Below are positions 27,717 through 36,971 of a stretch of 64,000 nucleotides of DNA, piece after piece; position 1 is the first letter of the stretch, and every line of letters starts with the position of its first letter. The translations under genes were made by a program, and so were the position numbers. The stretch is from Mesorhizobium sp. (GTDB lineage Bacteria > Pseudomonadota > Alphaproteobacteria > Rhizobiales > Rhizobiaceae): assembly GCF_023954305.1 (NCBI RefSeq), contig NZ_JAMLIG010000001.1, forward strand, positions 2,232,001-2,296,000. The letters run 5' to 3'. The notes below the pieces were generated by a model. That model ran no database searches and was not told where the DNA came from. It saw only the letters and a list, made by a program, of their open reading frames with translations.

Positions 27717-28368
27717 GGATGTCCAGCCGTCCACCGGCGAGGATCATGCGGCGGGCGTCCACCTGCTCCATCAGTCCGAGATCGTGAGTGGCAATGACCA
27801 CGGCCGTGCCCGAACGGTTGAGCTCGATGAAGAGGCGCAGCAGACGGCGGGCGAGCGGCGGATCGACATTGCCAGTCGGTTCGTCGGCAAGCAGGATCTG
27901 CGGCTGCTCGATGAGCGCGCGCGCGATCGCCGCACGTTGCTTCTCGCCGCCCGACAGCACCGGCGGCAACACATGCATGCGCTCGCCCAGCCCGACCCAT
28001 TTGAGCAGTTCCACGACGTCGCCGCGATAGGTGCCCTCCTCCTTGCCGCGTACGCGCAGCGGCAGCGCCACGTTTTCGTAGGTGGTCATGTGGTCGAGCA
28101 GGCGGAAATCCTGGAAGACCACGCCGATCCGCCTTCTCAGCGCCGGCAGGTCGCGCTGGGCGATGCGCGCCCGATCCTTGCCGAAGACGGTGATCAGTCC
28201 GCGCGTAGGCTTCAGCGACATGAACAGCAGGCGCAGCAGAGTAGTCTTCCCGGCGCCCGATGGTCCGCTGAGGAACTGGAAGGATTTCGGCGGGATATGG
28301 AAGGAGATGTCGCGGAGAATCTCCGGTCCCATTCCATAGCGCAGGCCGACATTCTCGAAACGGATCAA
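27709..28368 (-). CDS. ftsE: Cell-division ATP-binding protein FtsE
   Basis: This 219-residue ABC ATPase forms the FtsEX complex. Walker A is GPSGAGKTTLL, the signature is LSGGEKQRAAIARAL, and Walker B is ILLADEPTGNVD. I chose the TTG at 28366-28368, giving MIRFENVGLRYG at the N-terminus, because this is where the family begins and yields the usual length; the open frame further upstream has no family similarity. Confidence 0.94.
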   Translation of the reverse strand: MIRFENVGLRYGMGPEILRDISFHIPPKSFQFLSGPSGAGKTTLLRLLFMSLKPTRGLITVFGKDRARIAQRDLPALRRRIGVVFQDFRLLDHMTTYENVALPLRVRGKEEGTYRGDVVELLKWVGLGERMHVLPPVLSGGEKQRAAIARALIEQPQILLADEPTGNVDPPLARRLLRLFIELNRSGTAVVIATHDLGLMEQVDARRMILAGGRLDIHD

Positions 28369-28544
28369 GGCTCGTTCCCGGACAACAACGCGGCGAAGCA
28401 GTCGCCTCGACCATTCGTCCCGCATGGTTAATGCGGAGTTAAATTTGCGCCCGAGAAGCCGAATGGTTGCGAAGCATTAACCATTTGACGCTACCCCGAA
28501 CGAAGCGTCCGGAAAGGGCAAACGCAAGAGGATGGCAGCGCCTG

Positions 28545-29192
28545 ATGGGCGACCCGACGAACATGCCGCCGCTCTCCGGCGAAATCATGGCTGGCGATCC
28601 GCCGCGCGGGGGACAACCCCAGGGCGCGGCCGCCGACGCGGTAGACGCGGATTTCGTGACCATTCCCCGCAGCCCGGCAATTCCGTCGACGAACGCCCCC
28701 CCGGGTGCGGAGAACGTGCTTGCCCGACCGTCGCCGCCGCTCACCGGCATGGATCTTCTCAAGGAGACGTCCGTGCCCGCCAACCGCTCCCGCCGCGCAG
28801 GCATCGGCTTCTGGGCTACCGGTCTCACCGCCGCCGCCGCTGCCTTCTGGATGTCAGGCGGCCACACGCTGTCGCGCCACCTTCCCGTCATTCGGGGCGA
28901 ACCCGAGACGGTGCGGATCGCCGGCCTCACCTCGCGGATCGCCGCCACCGCCACGGGCCCTCGACTGTTCATCGACGGCGAAGTGCGCAACACTGCGCGC
29001 GGCGGCATCGCTTCGCCGGAGCTGACGATCGACGTGACCGCAGCGGACGGCGTGGTGACCCGCTACAGGCTGGCGACCGGCGCAGGCCGAATGGCCTCCG
29101 GCGAAACGCGGCGCTTTTCCAGCCGACTCGACGCGCCGGAATCGGGCGTGCGGACGGTCGCCGTGATGATCGACAGGAAAGGACGGGACTGA
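28545..29192 (+). CDS. Hypothetical membrane protein upstream of hpt
   Basis: This 215-residue protein has a Pro/Gly-rich N-terminal region, one membrane helix (GIGFWATGLTAAAAAFWMSGG, about residues 84-104), and a C-terminal beta-rich domain with RIAATATGPRLFIDGEVRNTARGG, resembling the C-terminal domain of DUF3426-type proteins. Function is unknown. The ATG at 28545 was preferred over an in-frame start 26 codons earlier because of a GAGGA 12 bases upstream. Its stop overlaps the hpt start by one base, so they are coupled. Confidence 0.7.
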   Translation: MGDPTNMPPLSGEIMAGDPPRGGQPQGAAADAVDADFVTIPRSPAIPSTNAPPGAENVLARPSPPLTGMDLLKETSVPANRSRRAGIGFWATGLTAAAAAFWMSGGHTLSRHLPVIRGEPETVRIAGLTSRIAATATGPRLFIDGEVRNTARGGIASPELTIDVTAADGVVTRYRLATGAGRMASGETRRFSSRLDAPESGVRTVAVMIDRKGRD

Positions 29193-29734
29193 TGCCGATC
29201 GTTCGAGGCAAGGAGATCGAGGTTCTGTTCAGCGCATCGGCGATCGCCCGGCGCAATCTCGAACTGGCCAAGGAGATCGCCGCCCACGAATACCACGATC
29301 TGTTGGTGATCTCGGTGCTCAAGGGATCGTTCATCTTCGCAGCCGACCTCATCCGCGCGATGCACGACGCGGGGCTGTCGCCGGAGGTCGAGTTCATTTT
29401 CATTTCGAGCTACGGCGCCGGCAAGACCAGCGGCGAGGTGCGGGTGCTGCGCGACATCGACAACGATGTCGCCGGCCGCGACGTGCTCCTGATCGACGAC
29501 ATCCTCGAATCGGGCAAGACGCTGTCCTTCGCCCGCAACCTGATGCTCGGCCGCGGCGCCAGAAGCTGTTCCATCGCCGTGCTGCTCGACAAGCGGATGC
29601 GGCGGCAGACAGAGCTCGACGCCGATTATGTCGGCTTCGACTGCCCCGATCATTTCGTCGTCGGCTACGGCATGGACGTGGCGCACGCCTTTCGCGAACT
29701 GCCCTTCGTCGGCATCGTCAAGGGAGACGCGTGA
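29192..29734 (+). CDS. hpt: Hypoxanthine phosphoribosyltransferase
   Basis: This 180-residue purine salvage enzyme converts hypoxanthine or guanine and PRPP into IMP or GMP. The PRPP-binding motif VLLIDDILESGKT is at residues 98-110, and the flexible-loop region SSYGAGKTSGEV near residue 71. The ATG overlaps the upstream stop (TGATG), and a long upstream open frame is fortuitous. Its own stop overlaps the next ATG by one base. Confidence 0.95.
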   Translation: MPIVRGKEIEVLFSASAIARRNLELAKEIAAHEYHDLLVISVLKGSFIFAADLIRAMHDAGLSPEVEFIFISSYGAGKTSGEVRVLRDIDNDVAGRDVLLIDDILESGKTLSFARNLMLGRGARSCSIAVLLDKRMRRQTELDADYVGFDCPDHFVVGYGMDVAHAFRELPFVGIVKGDA

Positions 29735-30108
29735 TGGCCAGGCTTCTGGTGGTGGAAGACGACGAATCGGTGCGCCAGCTCGCGGCTCGCGCGCTGCTGC
29801 GGGAGGGGCATCAGGTCGACGTCGCCTGCGACGGCGAGGAAGGGTTGGCAAGGATCGTCCAGGCGGGGGGCGGGTACGACCTCGTCGTGTCGGACATCCG
29901 CATGCCGGCGATGGATGGGATCGAAATGTCCCACCAGGCGGCCACCCGTTACCCGGGCATCCGGATCATGCTGGTGACCGGCTATGCGGACCAGCGCGAA
30001 CGCGCTGCCGAACTCGACGGGGTGGTAAAAGACGTGCTGCTCAAGCCCTTCACCCTGGCATCGCTGCGCGACGTGGTGGCGAGGAACCTGGCCCGCGCGA
30101 CGGTCTGA
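29734..30108 (+). CDS. Single-domain response regulator, CpdR-like
   Basis: This 124-residue protein is a lone receiver domain. The acidic pocket is in VVEDDES, the phospho-acceptor is D54 in LVVSDIRMPAMDGIE, and the conserved Thr and Lys are in LVTGYA and LLKPF. In related genomes the CpdR protein, which controls ClpXP-dependent proteolysis in the cell cycle, is of this kind and near hpt; I do not assign the symbol because the sequence differs from CpdR I recall. It overlaps hpt by one base. Confidence 0.85.
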   Translation: MARLLVVEDDESVRQLAARALLREGHQVDVACDGEEGLARIVQAGGGYDLVVSDIRMPAMDGIEMSHQAATRYPGIRIMLVTGYADQRERAAELDGVVKDVLLKPFTLASLRDVVARNLARATV

Positions 30109-30109
30109 T

Positions 30110-32689
30110 CTACCGCATCTGCAGCAGACGTTCGAGGTAGTCGCGTTCGATCTCCGGGCTCAGGGCATTGCCGAGCCGCTTGCGGATCGCTTCCAGGATC
30201 TCGCGGGCGCGCTGCACGTCGATCTCGTCCGGCACCTTGACCGTGTCGCCGAAATCCGGGCCGGTGGTGGCGCGCGGCCGGCCAAGCGGATCTCGGTCGG
30301 AACTCTGCTGACGCCCGCCCTCTTCGCTGCCGCCCTGTTCGCCCTGCATGGCCTGCTGCATCTGCTGCATCATGTCCTGCGCGCCCTTGCGGAGCGCCTC
30401 CAGCGCGCGGCCCTGCTCGCCGACCGCCTGCTCGCCCTGGGCTTCGCCGAGCGCCTTGCCGGCTTCGCCCATGGCTTCGCCTGCCTCGCCGAAGCCCTCG
30501 CCCGGCTGGATGCCCATGCCTTCGAGGCCCTTCATGATCTCGCCGAGGTCGCCGCGCAGCTGGCCCTGACCCTGCTGCATCTGCCGCAGCGCCTCAGCCA
30601 GCTCTTCGGGCGTCATCTGGCCGCCCTGTCCCTGCTCGCCCTGCTGACCCTGTTGACCCTGCTGCTCGCCCCGATCCTGGCCGCGCTGGCGCTGGCCGCG
30701 CTGCATCTGGTCGAGCCGGTGCGTCTCGTTCATCATTTCCTGCTGGCGCCGCATGAGTTCGCCGAGCTTGTCCATCTGTTGGCGCATCTCGCTCTGGCCC
30801 TGACCCTGCTGCCGCTGCTGCTGTCGGCCGGCCTGCAGGTTGTTCATCATGTCCTGCAACTGCGACAGCAGATCCTTCGCCTGCTCCTTGGCGCCCGACT
30901 TTGCCAGTTCCTCGATCTGGTCCATCAGTTTCTCGAGGTCGCTCTGGCGCAGCTGCTGGCTGTTCTGCGGCATCTGCTGCGCCATGTTCGGATCGCGCTG
31001 CGCACGCTCGGCAAATTCGCGCAGGAAGTCCTGCATCGCGGCGCGGAGCTCGTCCATCAGCTTCTCGATCTCCTCGTCGCGGGCGTTGTTCTCGAGCGCG
31101 TTCTTCAACGCTTCCTGCGCCTGGCGCAGGCGGCGCTCGGCGGCGGTAAGATCGCCATCCTCGACGGCGAGCGCGATCTGCCAGAGATAGTCGACGACGC
31201 CGCGCAGCTCGTCGTCGCTGCGCGCCTGCTTCAGCCGCGACTGGACGCTCGACACGGCGAGCCAGTGGACTGGGTTCAGGATCGTCTCCTCGGGGCGCAG
31301 CGTGACGCCCTCCATCAGGTCCAGCACGCGGTCCTTGCGGTTGGCGTCAAGCGCGAGGATGCGCCGCTGCTCAACGAGCGCCCGGGCGAGCGGGTTGGTG
31401 AAGGGGCGCTCCGGCATGCGGAACTCCTTCGTCTCGCTCCGTGCCACCTGTCCCGCGGCGTCTGTCGCCGTCAGTGTGGCGCGGACGGGAATGCCCGCCC
31501 AGACATGTTCGGTCAGGTCGCGGCTGGTCTTGGCAGCGCCGTCCTTCGCGGCCTTGCGGGGCAACGAAAGCGGCATATCGGGCTTGTCGTAGAGCGGCCG
31601 CGCGTCCGAGGCCTGCGGCTCAAGCATTTCGAACTCGGCCTTGCCCGACACGGCGCCGTAGTCGTCCTGGATTCGGTAGGCGAGTTCGAGCGTACCGTTC
31701 ACCGCCCGCCTTGGTTCGCCGATGAAGGAAATGCCCGGTGAGGTGTCGGGAACGACCTTGAAGGCCCAGGTGCCGATCTCATCCGGGCCGGACTTCAGCA
31801 CCAGCATGCCGTCGGCGACGAGCTTGCTGGAGAATTGCCTGACGCCGGTGTGTTGCGCCTGGGCGGGATCGGCCGCTGCCATAGGGGCGATCTCGGCGAC
31901 CTCGCCGTCGGTCGGCGAAAACATGAGCGTTTCCAGCCCGCTGCCGCCGGTGACGCGCAGCGTCAGGTCGCTGCCCTCCGGCGCATCGAACAGGGCGGTC
32001 TCGCGATTGGCGTCGGCGGTGAGGAAGATCGGCGGCTTGCCCGTATAGGGCGGCGGCGTGACCCAGGCATCGACGCGCGGCGGAACCGGCGGAACGCCCG
32101 GCGCGGCGCGGAAGGCGTCGGCCACCCGGCCGCCAAAGGGACCGGCCGAAAAGGCAAAGGCCGTCACCAGCAGGAGCAGCGCCACCGCGCGCAGACCCCA
32201 GGGATCGCGCTCGGGCACGCCGGTGCGGGGCAGGTCGCTCGACAGACGACCGAGCTTCTCGGCCATCCGTTTCTGGTGCTCGTGCCAGAGCGCCCGGGCG
32301 AAACCGTCGGAGGCGCCGGTCAGCCGGTCGGCCTGGACGAGGACGGGGGTGTGTTCGAGCTCGTTGGCCCGCTCGATGCGGCGGTCGATCGCGGTGCGTT
32401 GCGGCCAGCGGAAATAGCGCAGCGGATAGAGCGAGGCGAGCGCGGCGAGGCCGAAGGCGGACGCGGTGCCGATGCGCAGCCAGTCGGGCATCAGGCGGAA
32501 CAGGCCGAACCAGGCGAGACTCAGGAACAGGCTGGCGACGATGACGAGCGGCAGGACCAGCGGCCAAGCGCGCTCCAGCACCATCGACGCCTTCGTCCAC
32601 ATCCGCGTGCGGGCAAGGCGGCCGAGCAGGCCGGCATTCGCCTCGGGTCGATCGTCTCGCGCCTTGCTGCCCGCCATCGGCCGCTTCAT
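30110..32689 (-). CDS. TIGR02302/DUF4175-family membrane protein with Gln/Gly-rich region
   Basis: This 859-residue protein has two N-terminal membrane helices (WPLVLPLVIVASLFLSLAWF near 43-62, then a second to about 90), a third near residue 175, a large beta-rich middle domain, and a long Gln-rich helical and low-complexity tail. The tail has repeated QQ, GQ and GE units between about residues 560 and 800 and ends in a conserved block, IDVQRAREILEAIRKRLGN. The family is common next to hpt and lysA in alphaproteobacteria. Its function is unknown. Confidence 0.88.
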   Translation of the reverse strand: MKRPMAGSKARDDRPEANAGLLGRLARTRMWTKASMVLERAWPLVLPLVIVASLFLSLAWFGLFRLMPDWLRIGTASAFGLAALASLYPLRYFRWPQRTAIDRRIERANELEHTPVLVQADRLTGASDGFARALWHEHQKRMAEKLGRLSSDLPRTGVPERDPWGLRAVALLLLVTAFAFSAGPFGGRVADAFRAAPGVPPVPPRVDAWVTPPPYTGKPPIFLTADANRETALFDAPEGSDLTLRVTGGSGLETLMFSPTDGEVAEIAPMAAADPAQAQHTGVRQFSSKLVADGMLVLKSGPDEIGTWAFKVVPDTSPGISFIGEPRRAVNGTLELAYRIQDDYGAVSGKAEFEMLEPQASDARPLYDKPDMPLSLPRKAAKDGAAKTSRDLTEHVWAGIPVRATLTATDAAGQVARSETKEFRMPERPFTNPLARALVEQRRILALDANRKDRVLDLMEGVTLRPEETILNPVHWLAVSSVQSRLKQARSDDELRGVVDYLWQIALAVEDGDLTAAERRLRQAQEALKNALENNARDEEIEKLMDELRAAMQDFLREFAERAQRDPNMAQQMPQNSQQLRQSDLEKLMDQIEELAKSGAKEQAKDLLSQLQDMMNNLQAGRQQQRQQGQGQSEMRQQMDKLGELMRRQQEMMNETHRLDQMQRGQRQRGQDRGEQQGQQGQQGEQGQGGQMTPEELAEALRQMQQGQGQLRGDLGEIMKGLEGMGIQPGEGFGEAGEAMGEAGKALGEAQGEQAVGEQGRALEALRKGAQDMMQQMQQAMQGEQGGSEEGGRQQSSDRDPLGRPRATTGPDFGDTVKVPDEIDVQRAREILEAIRKRLGNALSPEIERDYLERLLQMR

Positions 32690-32790
32690 CTCCGGGAAGC
32701 CCGGCGCGTCGGCCGCGCGGACTCAGTGTATGAGGATAGCAGCAAAGACGGCAAAGGCGAGGCGACGCACCAAAACGTGAAGGGCGTGTC

Positions 32791-32869
32791 GGGGACAGTT
32801 TACTTTCTTCGCGCCCGCGCCAGCCTTGCGACCGCCGAGTCCTTCTGCGCGAAAAAGTAAACTGTCCCC
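32791..32869. repeat. Inverted-repeat element with GGGGACAGTTTACTTT ends
   Basis: GGGGACAGTTTACTTT at 32791-32806 and its exact reverse complement at 32854-32869 bracket about 47 bases; the pairing extends inward through CGCG with a one-base bulge. Ends of this type are often seen around REP-associated transposase units, but no transposase gene is present. It lies six bases downstream of the lysA stop. Confidence 0.7.
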
Positions 32870-32874
32870 CAGCG

Positions 32875-34140
32875 CTATAACCAGTCCGGCACCGAATCGA
32901 GCCCGATCAGGTCGTCATAGCTCTGCCGCGGCCGGACGATGTGGAAGCGGTCGCCGTCGACCAGCACTTCAGGCACGAGCAAGCGGGTGTTGTAGGTGCT
33001 GGCCTGCACGGCGCCATAGGCGCCCGCCGTGCCCACCGCGATCAGGTCGCCGGCATCGAGGCGCGGCAGGTTGCGGTCGTGGCCGAGATAGTCACCGGTC
33101 TCGCAGACCGGGCCGACGATGTCGACGTTGAGACGCGGAGAATCGGCCGGCTTCTCGATCACCGGGCGGATATCGTGAAAGGCGTCGTAGAGGGTGGGGC
33201 GGATCAGGTCGTTCATCGCCGCGTCGACGATGAGGAAATTCTTCGCGTCGCCTTCCTTCAAGTAGATGACCTCGGAGACGAGGATGCCGGCGTTCGCCAC
33301 GATCAGCCGGCCGGGCTCGAAGATCACCTTCACGCCGAGCTTCGTCATGCGCCTGCGCACGATGTCGGCATAGGCGTCGGGCAAAGGCGGCGGGTCGTTG
33401 TCGAAGCGGTAGGGCACGCCGAGGCCGCCGCCGAGATCGACATGGGCGATGTCGTGGCCGTCCGCGCGCAGGGTGCCGACGAGCTCGGCGAGCAGCGCGA
33501 AGGCATCGTCGAAGGGCTGCAGGTCGGTGATTTGAGAGCCGATATGCATGTCGATGCCGATGGCGTGGACGCCGGGCAGGTCGCGAGCGCGGGCGTAGAC
33601 CTCGCGGGCGCGCTGCGACGGGATGCCGAACTTGTTCTCGGCCTTGCCGGTGGCGATCTTGTGATGGGTCTTGGCGTCGACATCCGGGTTGATGCGCATG
33701 GACACCGGCGCGACCTTGCCGGCGGCGACCGCGCGGGCGGAGAGCAATTCCAGCTCGGGTTCGGATTCGACGTTGAAACAGTGGATGCCGGCGGCCAGCG
33801 CGAAGTCCATCTCCCGCGCGGTCTTGCCGACGCCGGAGAACATGATCTTCGACGGCGGGATGCCGGCGGCCAGCGCGCGGCGCAGCTCGCCCTCGGAGAC
33901 GACGTCGGCGCCCGAGCCGAGCTTCGCCAGCGTCTTCAGCACCGCCTGGTTGGAATTGGCCTTCATGGCATAGCAGACCAGCGCGTCGAGGCCGGAAAAG
34001 GCCTGGGAAAAGACGCGGAAATGGCGGGTGAGCGTCGCCGTCGAATAGCAGTAGAACGGCGTGCCGACGGCCGCCGCGATCTCGGGCAGGGGCACGTCCT
34101 CGGCGTGGAGGACGCCGTCGCGATAGTCGAAATGGTTCAC
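32875..34140 (-). CDS. lysA: Diaminopimelate decarboxylase
   Basis: This 421-residue PLP enzyme makes L-lysine from meso-diaminopimelate. The PLP lysine is K60 in VCYAMKANSN. The conserved HVDLGGGLGVPY block and the active-site cysteine in VGPVCETGDYL are present. Length is normal. It follows a small lipoprotein gene and argH on the same strand, a conserved alphaproteobacterial arrangement. Confidence 0.97.
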   Translation of the reverse strand: MNHFDYRDGVLHAEDVPLPEIAAAVGTPFYCYSTATLTRHFRVFSQAFSGLDALVCYAMKANSNQAVLKTLAKLGSGADVVSEGELRRALAAGIPPSKIMFSGVGKTAREMDFALAAGIHCFNVESEPELELLSARAVAAGKVAPVSMRINPDVDAKTHHKIATGKAENKFGIPSQRAREVYARARDLPGVHAIGIDMHIGSQITDLQPFDDAFALLAELVGTLRADGHDIAHVDLGGGLGVPYRFDNDPPPLPDAYADIVRRRMTKLGVKVIFEPGRLIVANAGILVSEVIYLKEGDAKNFLIVDAAMNDLIRPTLYDAFHDIRPVIEKPADSPRLNVDIVGPVCETGDYLGHDRNLPRLDAGDLIAVGTAGAYGAVQASTYNTRLLVPEVLVDGDRFHIVRPRQSYDDLIGLDSVPDWL

Positions 34141-34162
34141 GGAAGAAGTCCCGGCGAAAGGG

Positions 34163-34375
34163 TCAGTCGATCAGGCCGTCAAGGATGAACCGACGGTCCG
34201 GCGTCTCGGTCGACGGCTTTTCGGGCGCCGGGCGGCCGGCCTCGCGCGCCGCCTCCTTCTCCCTCTCGTACTGAGCGTCGATCGGCCGGTCGAGCGGCGC
34301 GCGCCGGCCGCAGGCGGAGACGCCGGCGACGGCGAGGATCAGCACCGTGGAGAGGATCAGGCGGGAAAGGGTCAT
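34163..34375 (-). CDS. Small lipoprotein upstream of lysA (LptM-like)
   Basis: This 70-residue protein has a lipoprotein signal (MTLSRLILSTVLILAVAG, lipobox VSAC, Cys at residue 22) followed by GRRAPLDRP, the consensus of the short lysA-linked lipoproteins now called LptM in Enterobacteria, where they help LptD mature. The ATG at 34373-34375 was chosen because it begins the signal peptide; the larger frame is fortuitous. Confidence 0.85.
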   Translation of the reverse strand: MTLSRLILSTVLILAVAGVSACGRRAPLDRPIDAQYEREKEAAREAGRPAPEKPSTETPDRRFILDGLID

Positions 34376-34452
34376 GCAACGGGTCCGGACGCGATGTGAC
34401 TTGCTCATAGCCGAGATTAGAGGGAATTGCACCCTCCCAGGCGCGTCCGAGC

Positions 34453-35853
34453 TCACGCCTTCGAAAGCCGCTTCCTCCAGTATCTGATCTGGCGCTTCAC
34501 TTCGGCCGGCGCGGTGCCGCCGAAGGATTTGCGGCTCCTCACCGAGGCGTTCACCGACAGGACCGAGAACACGTCTTCGGTGATGGCCGGGTTGAGCGAC
34601 TTGAGGTCGGCGAGGGAGAGCCTCTCCAGGCCTTTCTTCTGTGCCTCGGCCATGGCCACCGCGCGGCCGGTGACGTGGTGGGCTTCGCGGAAGGGCAGGC
34701 CCGCCTCGCGCACCAGCCAGTCGGCGAGGTCGGTGGCGGTCGAGAAGCCGGAGCCGGCGGCCCGCTTCATCGCCTCGGCGTTGATCGTCATGTCGCCGAC
34801 CATGCCGGTCATCGCCGCGATCATCAGGTCGAGCGTCTCGGCGGCGTCGAAGACGGCCTCCTTGTCTTCCTGCATGTCCTTGGAATAGGCGAGCGGCAGG
34901 CCCTTCATCACGGTCAGCAGGCCGACCAGGTGGCCGTTGATGCGGCCGGTCTTGGCGCGCACCAGTTCGGCGGCGTCCGGGTTCTTCTTCTGCGGCATGA
35001 TCGAGGAGCCGGTCGAGAACTGGTCCGACAGGCGCACGAAGGCGAATTGCGGCGTCGACCAGATGACGATTTCCTCCGCCAGCCGCGACAGGTGCGTGGC
35101 GCAGATCGCGGCGACCGAGAGGAACTCGAGCGCGTAGTCGCGGTCGGACACGCTGTCGATCGAGTTGCGCGTCGGCTCGCGGAAGCCGAGCGCAGCGGCC
35201 GTCCGATGGCGGTCGATCGGGAAGCCGGTGCCGGCAAGCGCCGCGGCGCCGAGCGGGCTCTCGTCCAGACGCTCGATCGCGTCGCGGACGCGGGAGAGAT
35301 CGCGGCCGAACATTTCGACATAGGCCATGCAGTGGTGGCCGAAGGTCACCGGCTGCGCGGTCTGGAGATGGGTGAAGCCCGGCATGACGGTTGCCGCGTG
35401 CGCCTCGGCCTTGTCGAGGAAGGCGGCGATGAGACCCTTCAACGCCTCCGCGGTGCGGGTCAGTTCCCGCTTCGTCCAGAGGCGAAAATCGACCGCCACC
35501 TGGTCGTTGCGCGAGCGGGCGGTGTGAAGGCGGCCCGCCGCCGGGCCGATCAGCTCGGCAAGGCGCGATTCCACGTTCATGTGGATGTCCTCGAGCCTGG
35601 TCGAGAAGGTGAACGTCCCGGCCTCGATCTCTGACAGGATCGTGTTCAGCCCGTGAGCGATCTTCTCTTGATCGGCTTTGGCGATGATGCCCTGTTCCGC
35701 GAGCATTTCCGAGTGCGCCAGCGAGCCGGCGATGTCCTGCGCGTAGAGCTTCTTGTCGAAGCCGATCGAGGCGTTGATCGCTTCCATGATCGCGGCCGGG
35801 CCTGAGGCGAAACGCCCGCCCCACATCTCATTGCTGGCCTTTTTCTCGGACAT
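34453..35853 (-). CDS. argH: Argininosuccinate lyase
   Basis: This 466-residue enzyme splits argininosuccinate into arginine and fumarate in the last step of arginine synthesis. The fumarase/aspartase-superfamily signature GSSIMPQKKNPD lies near residues 282-293, and the N-terminal MWGGRF and the ARSRNDQVA blocks are present. The ATG at 35851-35853 gives the family N-terminus; the frame continues upstream without similarity. It is divergent from the tlpA-like gene. Confidence 0.97.
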   Translation of the reverse strand: MSEKKASNEMWGGRFASGPAAIMEAINASIGFDKKLYAQDIAGSLAHSEMLAEQGIIAKADQEKIAHGLNTILSEIEAGTFTFSTRLEDIHMNVESRLAELIGPAAGRLHTARSRNDQVAVDFRLWTKRELTRTAEALKGLIAAFLDKAEAHAATVMPGFTHLQTAQPVTFGHHCMAYVEMFGRDLSRVRDAIERLDESPLGAAALAGTGFPIDRHRTAAALGFREPTRNSIDSVSDRDYALEFLSVAAICATHLSRLAEEIVIWSTPQFAFVRLSDQFSTGSSIMPQKKNPDAAELVRAKTGRINGHLVGLLTVMKGLPLAYSKDMQEDKEAVFDAAETLDLMIAAMTGMVGDMTINAEAMKRAAGSGFSTATDLADWLVREAGLPFREAHHVTGRAVAMAEAQKKGLERLSLADLKSLNPAITEDVFSVLSVNASVRSRKSFGGTAPAEVKRQIRYWRKRLSKA

Positions 35854-35884
35854 GGTGTTTACGGCGCTCCGGAGACAAGAACGG

Positions 35885-36580
35885 ATGGCGGAAAAGAAGA
35901 GCGGATTTCCAGGGCTTCGCCCGGTCCTCCTCGCGGCGGTGGCGGGTCTGGCGACCGGCGCGGTGGCGGTATACGTGAGCGGAGTGCCGTCTGGCAACAA
36001 TTTGCCCGAGGAGCCTTCCGGGCTTACACGCCCCGCCGGTGCGGAGGCCGACATCGCCCAGTGCGCACAGAAGACCGAGCGCGCGAATACGGTCGCGGCC
36101 GCCGCGAAGGGCGAGGTGGCGGCGATGCTGGCGGCAAACCCGCCTCAATCGCTGGCGAGCCTGTCCTTCAACGATCCGTCGGGCGCGAAGACGAGCCTGG
36201 GTTCAATGGCGGGCAAGGTTCTGCTGGTCAATCTCTGGGCGACCTGGTGCGCACCCTGCAGGGCGGAGATGCCGGCGCTCGACGCGCTGGAGAAGGAGAT
36301 GGGGTCGGACGAATTTGAGGTCGTCGCGGTCAATGTCGACACCGGCGACGATACCAAGCCGAAGAAATTCCTCGCCGAGACCGGCGTGACGAACCTCGCC
36401 TACTATCGCGAGAACACGCTTTCGCTGTTCAACGAACTGAAGAAGCGCGGCCTGGCGCTCGGCCTGCCGGTGACCTTGCTCGTCGACCGAGACGGCTGCC
36501 TGATCGCCAACATGAACGGCCCGGCCGAGTGGGCGAGCGAGGACGCCAAGGCGCTGGTTCGCGCTGCCATCGCCCCGTGA
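35885..36580 (+). CDS. TlpA-family membrane-anchored thiol:disulfide oxidoreductase
   Basis: This 231-residue protein has an N-terminal membrane anchor (VLLAAVAGLATGAVAVYVSG) and a periplasmic thioredoxin fold with the active site WCAPC at residues 121-125. The cis-proline region is in LGLPVTLLVDRDGC. TlpA proteins keep periplasmic thiols reduced, notably for cytochrome oxidase and cytochrome c assembly. The ATG at 35885 gives the family N-terminus. The divergent argH pairing is conserved. Confidence 0.9.
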   Translation: MAEKKSGFPGLRPVLLAAVAGLATGAVAVYVSGVPSGNNLPEEPSGLTRPAGAEADIAQCAQKTERANTVAAAAKGEVAAMLAANPPQSLASLSFNDPSGAKTSLGSMAGKVLLVNLWATWCAPCRAEMPALDALEKEMGSDEFEVVAVNVDTGDDTKPKKFLAETGVTNLAYYRENTLSLFNELKKRGLALGLPVTLLVDRDGCLIANMNGPAEWASEDAKALVRAAIAP

Positions 36581-36683
36581 TCGCCGATCGCGCGTGTTTG
36601 AATAAAATGCTCCGGCATGGTGCAACGCAACCTCAAAGCGCAGGTGGTAGAACCCGTCTCGTAGTGAGTGTTGAGGGGCTCGA

Positions 36684-36953
36684 ATGCTTGGGAATATCGG
36701 ATCGGTCGCCCACGGTTCCGTGATTGGGCGCATTGGCGGACAGCCGCAGAGGGCGGAATCCGCCGAGGCGAGTGAAGTCCGTCCGCAGGCGAAGCGGGCG
36801 AGCGGCCCCGAGGCCGAAGCCGACCAGCTCAGGTTCTTCCTCTCCAACATCACCCGTGCCGACGCTTCGGCGGTGATCGCACTGACGCAGCCGCCGCGCG
36901 GCGAAGCGAGCGCCAGTTTCGATACCGTCGCCTCGGCCTATGGCGACGTCTGA
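36684..36953 (+). CDS. Hypothetical small protein
   Basis: This 89-residue protein is soluble, Ala/Glu-rich, and has no membrane segment. The most structured part is QLRFFLSNITRADASAVIAL near residues 48-67. GAGGGG lies just upstream of the ATG. I recognise no family. It sits in a spacer between tlpA and a convergent gene, and its reading is moderately supported. Confidence 0.5.
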   Translation: MLGNIGSVAHGSVIGRIGGQPQRAESAEASEVRPQAKRASGPEAEADQLRFFLSNITRADASAVIALTQPPRGEASASFDTVASAYGDV

Positions 36954-36971
36954 GCCCGCGGTGGTGCGCGC

